A stretch of 27,050 nt of DNA from assembly GCA_002404675.1 (NCBI GenBank), contig DHKE01000096.1, positions 1 to 27,050 of the forward strand. The letters are read 5' to 3'. Source of the stretch: Porphyromonadaceae bacterium UBA4702 (lineage in GTDB: Bacteria > Bacteroidota > Bacteroidia > Bacteroidales > Muribaculaceae). This document shows positions 7,005-14,147 of the stretch, in pieces. The notes under the pieces were generated by a model. That model made no database searches. It saw only the letters and a list, made by a program, of their open reading frames with translations, and was not told the origin of the DNA. A program made the translations under genes and the position numbers. Position 1 is the first letter of the stretch. Every line of letters starts with the position of its first letter.

Positions 7005-9236
7005 TCAGCTCATTCGCTTGACGGACTTTATCCCTGAAATCTTCTTGAGTGCGTGGATTATCTTGTCGAGGGTGTCTGTGGTGTCTATCTGCACGGTCAT
7101 GTCGGCATGGAACACCTCGCCGTCGGCGCGGATGTTGAGGCTGCGTATGTTGATGCCGAGCTGCCTGGAGACATTGCCGGCGATGTCGCCTATCATGCCG
7201 GCGCGGTCCAGCCCTTCCATAGAGACGGAGGCCATGAACCGGTCAGCGGTCCCCTCCCACCGTGTTGCGACGAGGCGAGTGCCGTATGCGCTCTTGAGGC
7301 GCATTGCGGTGTCGCAGTTCACCTTGTGGACCACCACATTCTCCTCGTCATCGACAAACCCGAGCACGTCGTCTCCCGGGACGGGCGAGCAGCAGGCTGC
7401 CAGCCGGTAGTTTGGCGAGCTTCCGGGCCGCAGCACATACACTTCGCCGAGGTTGACATGGTGCGCTTCGGCAGCCGGCATCTCCTCCTTGCGGCGCGAC
7501 GAGAAGGGGTTGCGCAGCAGTTTGGAGAATATTGACGACTTGGAGCGTCCCACCCACGGCAGGTCTTGCGCCAGCGAGGCGATGTCGCCCCGGGCGAGCA
7601 TCAGGTAGAACTCTGAGGCGTTCTCCGCCTTGTAGTGGCTGGCAATGCGGTTGAGCAGCTTTCCGCCTGGCTTGACGCCCCGTTGGCGCAGGAAGTCGAG
7701 GTATATTTCCTCGCCCTTGCGGGCTTGCAGCCTCCGGTCCTTGCGCAGGATTGAGCGCACGCGGTCGCGGGCCTTGGCGGTATGGCAGGATTCCAGCCAT
7801 TCGGGCTGCGGCGACTGTGTGTCGGAGGTTATGATTTCCACCTGGTCGCCGCTGTCGAGTATGTGCGACAGCGGGACGAGCTTGTGGCTTATCTTGCCCG
7901 CCATGCAGTGTATTCCGAGTTCGGAGTGTATGGCGAATGCCATGTCGAGCACCGACGAGCCGGCGGGCAGCGTGTACAGGTCGCCCTTGGGCGTGAACAC
8001 GTATATCTCTCGGGAGAAGAGGTTGAGCTTGATGGTGTCGAGCACGTCGATGGCGTTAGGCTCGGGGTTGGCGAGGATGTCCTTGATGGTGCGTATCCAG
8101 TTGTCGAGCTCCGTCTCGTCCTCGTACACGCCGCTCTTGTATTTCCAGTGGGCGGCATATCCCAGCTCGGCGATGTCGTCCATCTTGCGCGAGCGTATCT
8201 GCACTTCTATCCATTTCCCCTCCGGCCCCATTGCCGTCAGGTGCAGGGCTCGGTATCCGTTGGCCTTCGGCACGGCCGTCCAGTCGCGCAGCCGGTCGGG
8301 GTGTACCACGCGGCCGTCGGAGAAGAAGGTGTATATCTGCCAGCAGCGCAGGCGTTCCAGCGAGTCGTCATCATTTTCGAATATCACGCGCACGGCATAG
8401 ATGTCGTATATCTCGGTGAACGGGATATGCTTCTTCTCCATCTTGTTGTAAATGCTGTACGCGCTCTTGACGCGGGTTTTGATCTCATACTTGAAGCCGG
8501 CTTTGTCGAGCTTCTCGCGTACCGGGCGCACAAACTCCTCGACGATGCGCTCGCGGTGGTCTGCGCCCTCGTTGACGAGCGACATTATCTCCTCGTACTT
8601 GCGCGGATGTTCGTAGCGGAAGGCGAGGTCTTCGAGTTCCTGCTTTATCTTGAACAGTCCGAGGCGGTGCGCCAGCGGCGCGTATACATAGAGCGTCTCG
8701 CCTGCTATCTTGTACTGCTTCTCGGGGCGCATCGAGCCCAAGGTGCGCATATTGTGCAGGCGGTCTGCCATCTTGATGAGCACCACGCGGATGTCGGTGG
8801 ACATGGAGAGGAGCAGCTTGCGGAAATTCTCGGCCTGCAGCGAAGCCTTGTCGCCAAATATGCCGCCCGAAATTTTGGTCAGCCCCTCCACGATGCCGGC
8901 AATCTTGTCGCCGAAAGCGGCGGCGATGTCCTCCCTCGTATAGTCAGTGTCCTCGACCACGTCATGGAGCAGCGCGGCGCAGATGGACGTTGAGCCGAGC
9001 CCGAGTTCCGAGATGACTATCCGCGCCACGGCAATCGGGTGCATGATGTACGGCTCGCCGCTCAGGCGGCGCACGCCGCGGTGTGCCTCACGCGCAAACT
9101 TGTATGCGCGGTCGATGATTTCCACCTTCTTGCGGTGGTTGGAGGCCAGGTATGCGCTTAGGAGACCCTGGTATGCCTCGTCAGCCATACGGTCTTCCTC
9201 CCCGGTGGTGTATTGCGGATAATCCTTGATGCTCAT
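7005..9236 (-). CDS. relA: Bifunctional (p)ppGpp synthetase/hydrolase RelA/SpoT
   Basis: 743 residues from the chosen ATG. The N-terminal HD hydrolase domain has H66 in MHPIAVA and H91-D92 in LLHDVVEDTD, with a later KMADRLHNMRTL helix; the synthetase domain has IYDIYAVRVIF, RDWTAVPKANGYRALH and IEVQIRSRKMDDIAE. TGS (YVFTPKGDLYTLPAGSSVLDMAFAIHSELG), a Cys-containing linker (RLAACCSPVPGDDVLGFV) and a C-terminal ACT domain follow. Both catalytic halves look complete, so it should make and degrade the stringent-response alarmone. The promoter at 9278-9308 predicts a start of transcription near 9271, which leaves almost no leader for the upstream ATG at 9269 and favours the ATG at 9236. Confidence 0.95.
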   Translation of the reverse strand: MSIKDYPQYTTGEEDRMADEAYQGLLSAYLASNHRKKVEIIDRAYKFAREAHRGVRRLSGEPYIMHPIAVARIVISELGLGSTSICAALLHDVVEDTDYTREDIAAAFGDKIAGIVEGLTKISGGIFGDKASLQAENFRKLLLSMSTDIRVVLIKMADRLHNMRTLGSMRPEKQYKIAGETLYVYAPLAHRLGLFKIKQELEDLAFRYEHPRKYEEIMSLVNEGADHRERIVEEFVRPVREKLDKAGFKYEIKTRVKSAYSIYNKMEKKHIPFTEIYDIYAVRVIFENDDDSLERLRCWQIYTFFSDGRVVHPDRLRDWTAVPKANGYRALHLTAMGPEGKWIEVQIRSRKMDDIAELGYAAHWKYKSGVYEDETELDNWIRTIKDILANPEPNAIDVLDTIKLNLFSREIYVFTPKGDLYTLPAGSSVLDMAFAIHSELGIHCMAGKISHKLVPLSHILDSGDQVEIITSDTQSPQPEWLESCHTAKARDRVRSILRKDRRLQARKGEEIYLDFLRQRGVKPGGKLLNRIASHYKAENASEFYLMLARGDIASLAQDLPWVGRSKSSIFSKLLRNPFSSRRKEEMPAAEAHHVNLGEVYVLRPGSSPNYRLAACCSPVPGDDVLGFVDDEENVVVHKVNCDTAMRLKSAYGTRLVATRWEGTADRFMASVSMEGLDRAGMIGDIAGNVSRQLGINIRSLNIRADGEVFHADMTVQIDTTDTLDKIIHALKKISGIKSVKRMS

Positions 9237-9277
9237 GACAGGAGAGTGTTGGGGCACGTTTTGCGCCATGCAATACA

Positions 9278-9308
9278 CAAAGTTACAATTTTTCCGCCAT
9301 ATCCGCAA
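9278..9308 (-). promoter_or_regulatory. relA promoter (TTG-N20-TAACTTTG)
   Basis: On the minus strand TAACTTTG (9285 to 9278) lies 20 bases after a TTG (9308 to 9306), a good Bacteroidetes promoter. It lies between the end of the restriction gene and relA, so relA does not rely on the restriction-modification transcript. Confidence 0.75.
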
Positions 9309-9330
9309 CCCCGCCGCCGGGGGCGCGGCG

Positions 9331-10431
9331 TTACAGCGCGGCTATGATTTCATTCCACCGCCGGCGGTGCTCAAACCTCACGCCCTCATCCGCAGCCAGC
9401 CGGCGTGCATAGTTTTCCACGAACAATGCCGTGTCTGACAGCAGCCGCAGGTAATATTTCAGCGACGGGATTATGCCGTTGATTACGATCTGGCAGCCGT
9501 GGAAGTTTTTGACCTGCGAGATAATTTCCGAAATATGCGGCAATTCCTCTTCATGTACGGGAATGGTTGACAATACATAGTAACGGCTGACGGAGGACGG
9601 AAGTATCTTTTCTTTCGCCCGTTCTACGATGTTCCTGTTTACCGGGATGTCATGCTTAATCTCAACAGCCTCAAAAGGTTTGCCGTCACGGTCAACGATG
9701 TCTATGTCGCCGAGTCTGCCGCTTTGTGCGTCGGCTGAATTGTGGCTTTCGAGCGGCAGCAGTGTCATGCCTTCATAGCGTTTCAGTTCGGGCATCAAGG
9801 TCTGGTATACGGCACAGAAGGCAATGACTGGCAACCGTGATGCTCCGCTGCCTTTGTAGGTGCTTGTGAAATGCCTTTCAAGCACATTGACAATAGCCAA
9901 AATCGTGAGGCTCTTGGGCTTGGCAAGTTCTATCGTCCGCGAATCCCGAATCACTGCAAGGCGAGCAAACAGGTACTGCACGGCCAATTCCGTATCGACA
10001 GGGACATTCTCCGCCATATCAAGGACGCCCAGGAATGCGTCTTTCAGCTGCTTGGGTCTGATTGCGCCGGTATAGTCAAGATTGTATGGGACTTTTTGCT
10101 CCAACGACCGCGTGAGCCAGCCGCTTTCAGCCATGTTGGGAAATGACTTGGCTCTCAGGAAGGGCGTTATGTAGTGGCTGTCAAATGTGCGTCCTGAATA
10201 GCCGCCGTCGATACTTTGCTGATGCCGGCGTACATCTTGATTCGGGTGCAATGCCTTGTAGACCAAACTTGTAACGGTCACAGCTAACACACCTTTGGAA
10301 TTTTCGGAAGCGAGTGCTATTGTGTCAAGCCTGTTTCTCATCAAGTCCGGCAGTGTCGCAAAATCCTGTTCAAGATTCTTGTCGAGCGCATCGCTGTAAA
10401 GACGCTCGATAAATAGTTCAATATTGTTCAT
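9331..10431 (-). CDS. Type II restriction endonuclease, probably SacI-like
   Basis: 366 residues from the ATG at 10431, which overlaps the methyltransferase stop as ATGA; an open frame runs further upstream but that part overlaps the methyltransferase gene. A PD-(D/E)XK core is visible: GDIDIVD (241-247), then EAVEIKH with E257 and K259 as candidate catalytic residues. The segment SIDGGYSGRTFDSHYITPFL followed later by the GD...VE core agrees with my memory of the SacI endonuclease, and the partner size also fits; recognition sequence cannot be read. The enzyme would cut unmodified DNA. The reading frame is intact while its partner methyltransferase is frameshifted. Sequence is AT-richer than relA and the terminase-like gene, consistent with acquisition. 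Confidence 0.75.
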   Translation of the reverse strand: MNNIELFIERLYSDALDKNLEQDFATLPDLMRNRLDTIALASENSKGVLAVTVTSLVYKALHPNQDVRRHQQSIDGGYSGRTFDSHYITPFLRAKSFPNMAESGWLTRSLEQKVPYNLDYTGAIRPKQLKDAFLGVLDMAENVPVDTELAVQYLFARLAVIRDSRTIELAKPKSLTILAIVNVLERHFTSTYKGSGASRLPVIAFCAVYQTLMPELKRYEGMTLLPLESHNSADAQSGRLGDIDIVDRDGKPFEAVEIKHDIPVNRNIVERAKEKILPSSVSRYYVLSTIPVHEEELPHISEIISQVKNFHGCQIVINGIIPSLKYYLRLLSDTALFVENYARRLAADEGVRFEHRRRWNEIIAAL

Positions 10432-11607
10432 AGCAGCTGCCTCTTTATTTCTCTCATAATCTCGCGAATCATGGGGATGCAAACGGAGTTGCCCACTTGC
10501 CGGTACTGCTCGGTGACGCTGTTGCTGCGCACGAAGTTGTCTGGAAATCCCATTATGCGGTAGCACTCGTTGAGCGTCAGTTTCCTCACCGTTTTCCCGT
10601 CGTAAATCCAAAACCTTCCTGATGTTTCTTGCGAGGGTATCGCCGGATGCACGCCGTCTATCGAATATATGCGGTTTGGCTGCTTGTGTACTCGCGACAA
10701 GTGCTCAGTGCCTGGGCGCACGCCCGCTTTACGTATGTTTTTGTTGCGGTAGCCAGCGAATATCAGGCCTGATGGCTGCCGTTTCATATCCGGCAATATA
10801 GTGTACGGCTCTTCCAGATACTCGAACTTGGTCTGCGCAGGGTCGTCCAGGACTTCTCGCAGCATGACTTTCTTCTGCCGGTGCAGCTGCGAGAAATCAA
10901 ACACCTTGTCATGGTGCGCGATTATGATTATCCGCTCGCGGTTTTGCGCCACTCCGAAGTCGGAAGAGTTCAGGACTTTCCAGCTGTATTTGTAGCCGAG
11001 GCTTTCAAGGCCGTCCAGTATCGTCTTCAGGGTCTTGCCCTTGTCATGGTGTACCAGATGCTTCACATTCTCGAGGAATACGACTTTAGGCTGCTTGGCT
11101 TCGATTATCTGGAACACGGAATATATGAGCGTTCCCCTTGTGTCCTCAAACCCCTTCATCTTGCCCGAAATGCTGAACGGCTGGCAGGGGAAGCCGGCCG
11201 TCAGCACATCGTGCGACGGGATTATCTCCTTGGGTATTTTTGTTATGTCGCCAAATGGGTATTCCCCGAAATTCGCCTCATAGACGTTTTGCGCCGACGG
11301 GTTGAACTCTAGATGAAAAGACGCATTTGCCCCCTTCCCATTGCAGCGGTATGCGGAAACCGCCGATGCCGGCAAAAAGGTCGATGAAGGAGAATTGCGG
11401 CTTGTCTGTAGGAGGGAACGGCACGTCAAAATCAACGTGGTCTTTGAACAACGAATTTGCATAATACGCCACTTCAGGCTCCGAGGCCATCATGCACAGC
11501 TCGCTGGATTCGTATTCTGCGCCGCTTTGCAGAGTGTGCGTTATGAGAGCCTTGTCGTTACCGGAGTAACGCTCATCGATATCCTTGTATAATTCGCTTA
11601 GCAACAT
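10428..11607 (-). pseudogene. DNA (cytosine-5) methyltransferase, frameshifted by one base
   Basis: Two frames together encode a complete m5C methyltransferase of about 392 residues. The first frame (11607 down to the shift) holds motif I FIDLFAGIGG (74-83) and reaches GGKCVFSS. The second carries EFNPSAQNVY, motif IV GFPCQPFS (catalytic Cys about 141), motif VI FLENV (about 178), motif VIII QNRERI, a target-recognition region and motif X GNSVCIPM. The switch is at about 11307-11311 (minus strand TCT AGA G): removing one A at 11310 restores SSEFN, including the motif II Glu. Without a shift, translation ends at the TGA at 11278-11280. It could be a sequencing error, a true mutation, or a +1 recoding site. 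The restriction gene overlaps its end. Confidence 0.85.
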
Positions 11608-11669
11608 TGGGTTTGACAGCTATGTTCCGTTGTGAAGATGTCCGCACATTGTCTGATGTACAGGCAGTA

Positions 11670-11701
11670 CAAATTTAGCGACAAATCTCCTCATTCGCAA
11701 A
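11670..11701 (-). promoter_or_regulatory. Promoter of the restriction-modification operon
   Basis: On the minus strand TTTG (11701 to 11698) is followed after 20 bases by TAAATTTG (11677 to 11670). Transcription would start near 11663, giving a leader of about 55 bases before the ATG at 11607, which supports that start for the methyltransferase. Confidence 0.7.
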
Positions 11702-11776
11702 TTTAGTGCGGGCGGAGTGGGCTCATCGCCGCAGCGCGGAATGTTAAAACCGCATTTTCAAGTCGCGTGGGCGGCG

Positions 11777-11784
11777 TAACTTTG
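11777..11784 (+). promoter_or_regulatory. -7 box of the terminase-like gene
   Basis: TAACTTTG at 11777-11784 matches the Bacteroidetes -7 consensus. The upstream box is weak (TTTT at 11755-11758). Transcription near 11791 would leave only about a dozen bases before the ATG at 11802, an unusually short leader. Confidence 0.55.
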
Positions 11785-11801
11785 CGCCAAAAAACTTCAA
11801 T

Positions 11802-13295
11802 ATGGAAACAGAGGATTGCAAGAGCCGCATGGCACGGTATGCGGCTGATTTCGAGGCTTGGGCCCGTGAGTGTGTCAGGATAGTTGACAAGGAGAGCGGG
11901 CGTGAAGTGCCGTTCACGCTCAATGCGCCGCAGCGGCGTGTGCTGGCGCAGATGGAGCGTGTGCGCCGGTCGCGCCAGCCGGTGCGCGTCATCATGCTCA
12001 AGGCGCGGCAATGGGGCGGCTCGACGCTCGTGCAGATTTACATGGCATGGATGCAGATGGTGGTGTGCCGAGGGTGGAACTCGCTCACGTGCGCCCACGT
12101 CAAGGATGCCGCCGCTGCCATACGCGGCATGTACACGCGGCTGCTGCGCTGCTACCCCGAGGCGATGAAGCCGGGCAAGCCGAAGGACTGGGAGCTCGTG
12201 CCTTACGAGAAGTCGGCATCGACTGCCTGCCTCGCTGCCCGTGACTGCCAGGTGGCTATCGCCACGTCGATGTCGCCCAACTCTGTGCGCGGCTCCAATT
12301 TCGCCATGGCGCACCTGAGCGAGGTGGCTTTCTGGGCTGACGGCGACGCCCGTACCGCCGAGGAGATAGTCCGCACTGTCGGCGGCTCGGTGCTGCGGTG
12401 TCCCAATTCAGTGGTGGTCATGGAGTCAACTGCCAACGGCACTGACAATTATTTCTACCGCGAATGGCAGCGAGCCGTGGCGGGCGAGAGCGACAAGCTC
12501 GCGATATTCGTGCCGTGGCATGAGATAGAGATGTACCGCCGCGAGGTGAAGCCAGAGGAAATGGGCAGGCTGCTCGCGGCAACGGACGAGTATGAGCGGC
12601 AGCTGCTGGCCGACGGCGTGCCGCTGGAGGCTGTGGCGTGGTATCATGACAAGCGGCGCGAATACCAGAGCCACGAGGCGATGATGGCGGAGTTTCCCAC
12701 GACTGCCGAAGAGGCGTTCCGCACCTCGCGTGTGCCGGTGTTCGACCCGGCAAGCATCCCCGCGCCGTCTGCGCTGCCCTCAGACAGCCGCCCGGCATTG
12801 GGCGTGCTTGTGCCGTCTGACAACAACCCCGACAAGCGGTGGACGTTATCGCTGTTCGGCATTTCGGGGGCGGGGCTTCAGGCACTGGGTGATGAGATTT
12901 TGCCCGACAACCCCGGCGAGGCGATGCGCCATGTGTGCGGCCGCTGCAAGGCTGGAGGCGTGCCGCTGATGATCGTGGAAGGCATGGACACTGTGCGCAG
13001 CCACGCCGCATGGTGTGCCAGCGCAGCTGCAGCCGCTGGCGTACAGCTGTGCTATGACGATGAGGACAGGGCATGGTTTCGCCCCGAGGGCGACACCCTC
13101 TCCGAATTGATAGACACGCTTTCCGAAATGCTGCGGCAGGGGAGGGTGACGGAATGTGGCGAGGCGGTAGCCGACGAATACCGCCGCTTCCGCTATGACG
13201 CGCCGTCGCGCACGCCCCGGGTGCTGGCACGCCTTGCAGCGGCATACCGCGCCCGTCTCGGCGCCCCTGCCACTGACTTCGCCTCCCTTCTCTGA
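11802..13295 (+). CDS. Orphan terminase-large-subunit-like ATPase
   Basis: 497 residues. The N-terminal ATPase domain shows a Q-type motif (FTLNAPQRRVL, 38-48), a terminase Walker A KARQWGGST (67-75), a Walker B HLSEVAFW with Glu at 174, and a coupling motif ESTANG (208-213). TerL proteins package phage DNA with this motor and cut it with a C-terminal RNase H-like nuclease. Here the equivalent of the first nuclease strand reads LGVLVPSDNN without the usual GxD, a Glu is kept in LMIVEGMD, and the last acidic motif (usually DD near RVxALA) appears as SRTPRVLARLAAAY. No portal, capsid, small terminase or integrase genes are nearby. It may be a domesticated or remnant phage gene. Base composition resembles the host, suggesting long residence. 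Confidence 0.75.
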   Translation: METEDCKSRMARYAADFEAWARECVRIVDKESGREVPFTLNAPQRRVLAQMERVRRSRQPVRVIMLKARQWGGSTLVQIYMAWMQMVVCRGWNSLTCAHVKDAAAAIRGMYTRLLRCYPEAMKPGKPKDWELVPYEKSASTACLAARDCQVAIATSMSPNSVRGSNFAMAHLSEVAFWADGDARTAEEIVRTVGGSVLRCPNSVVVMESTANGTDNYFYREWQRAVAGESDKLAIFVPWHEIEMYRREVKPEEMGRLLAATDEYERQLLADGVPLEAVAWYHDKRREYQSHEAMMAEFPTTAEEAFRTSRVPVFDPASIPAPSALPSDSRPALGVLVPSDNNPDKRWTLSLFGISGAGLQALGDEILPDNPGEAMRHVCGRCKAGGVPLMIVEGMDTVRSHAAWCASAAAAAGVQLCYDDEDRAWFRPEGDTLSELIDTLSEMLRQGRVTECGEAVADEYRRFRYDAPSRTPRVLARLAAAYRARLGAPATDFASLL

Positions 13296-13327
13296 CCGCC
13301 TTATGCTCCTGTATGATTGCGCAGCCA

Positions 13328-13424
13328 GGGTGGGGACGCGGCGTGCTGAGTCTGAATGTTGGCAGGTGTGTATGTTGTTGATTTGTAATGCTTTTGTGCG
13401 GACACGGCACGCCGTGTCCCTACC
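13328..13424. repeat. Palindromic element copy A (~97 bp, paired palindromic arms)
   Basis: The right arm (13400-13424) is an intact copy of the palindrome GGACACGGCACGCCGTGTCC followed by CTACC. The left arm (13328-13356) is a decayed inverted copy with about 24 of 29 positions matching copies B and C. The spacer shares atgttgttgatttgt with copy C. It lies between the terminase-like gene and DUF805. The rest of this 281-base gap holds only the promoter-like box at 13520. Confidence 0.8.
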
Positions 13425-13519
13425 TTGTTTACGCGGTGGGTTTTGCATTAATTCACATGGTCGATGTTGTGTGTTTGCACAATTTAGTATTCGGGGGGGT
13501 GAAACACAATTATCCGTTG

Positions 13520-13527
13520 TAACTTTG
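13520..13527 (+). promoter_or_regulatory. -7 box of the DUF805 gene
   Basis: TAACTTTG at 13520-13527 matches the consensus and would give a leader of about 45 bases to the ATG at 13578. No TTTG box is found 20 bases upstream, where a run of seven G lies. Confidence 0.5.
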
Positions 13528-13577
13528 CGCTAACTGAAAGCGTCACCGCTTTCTGGAAACAAAAAATCAATACGCAA

Positions 13578-14012
13578 ATGGAACAAAAGCAATTAAGAGT
13601 TGGTTTTGGAGAGGCTATCAAACGGGCGTTCTCCAAATACTGCTGTTTTTCGGGACGCGCCTCGTGCGAGGAGTACTGGTGGTTCGTATTATTCATTTGG
13701 TCGGTGAGTTGGGGGGTGGGTATGTGCTTTGCTTTACTTCAGGAACTGTTGTTTGGTGATGCCCCTCACGCATTAGACAATGCAATTAATACGGTTTCGC
13801 TTATTTGGTTGGCGATAGTTCTTTTGCCGTATCTTGGCCTTTCTTGTCGTCGTCTGCATGACATCGACAAGAGCGGTTGGAATATTCTTGTCATAGCCGT
13901 CCCTTGTGTTGGCTGGATAATATGGCTGATATGGATGTGCAAACCGAGCGACATTTGGGCTAATGAATACGGGGACGTTCCAAACGTGGTCGATAGCGAG
14001 GAAGAGCAGTAA
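13578..14012 (+). CDS. DUF805 family inner-membrane protein
   Basis: 144 residues with the DUF805 pattern: an amphipathic start leading to FSGRASCEEYWWFVLF, two or three further membrane segments, the conserved SCRRLHDIDKSGW motif and a final segment before KPSDIWANEYGD. The fold is common in bacteria but has no established biochemical role. The gene stands alone between palindromic element A and a terminator, and is AT-richer than the terminase-like gene upstream. The A-rich leader and the conserved N-terminus support the ATG at 13578. Confidence 0.9.
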   Translation: MEQKQLRVGFGEAIKRAFSKYCCFSGRASCEEYWWFVLFIWSVSWGVGMCFALLQELLFGDAPHALDNAINTVSLIWLAIVLLPYLGLSCRRLHDIDKSGWNILVIAVPCVGWIIWLIWMCKPSDIWANEYGDVPNVVDSEEEQ

Positions 14013-14082
14013 AGCAGCAGATATTCAGCAAATTGCAGCGGGGGTACGCCACGGCGAGTTCCCGAACTGACGAGATATGGCG

Positions 14083-14107
14083 AAGGCGCACCGGAAGGGT
14101 GCGCCTT
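14083..14107. terminator. Hairpin between convergent DUF805 and amylase genes
   Basis: AAGGCGCACC (14083-14092) pairs perfectly with GGTGCGCCTT (14098-14107) around loop GGAAG. T runs on both sides are short, so it is a probable but not strong bidirectional terminator. Confidence 0.6.
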
Positions 14108-14147
14108 TGCTGTGTGTATGGGGTTGCCCCTGTTGCGGGGTTGCGGG

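Noticed and set aside
7782..8993. Open frame on the plus strand (403 codons) opposite relA
   Set aside because: It is entirely antisense to conserved relA catalytic domains and shows no family motif.
10432..10611. 60-codon N-terminal extension of the restriction enzyme
   Set aside because: It overlaps the methyltransferase C-terminus, including motif X; the ATGA overlap at 10428-10431 gives a better start.
11802..14012. Terminase-like gene and neighbours as a prophage
   Set aside because: No integrase, portal, capsid, tail, lysis or small-terminase gene is present; neighbours are a restriction-modification pair and DUF805.
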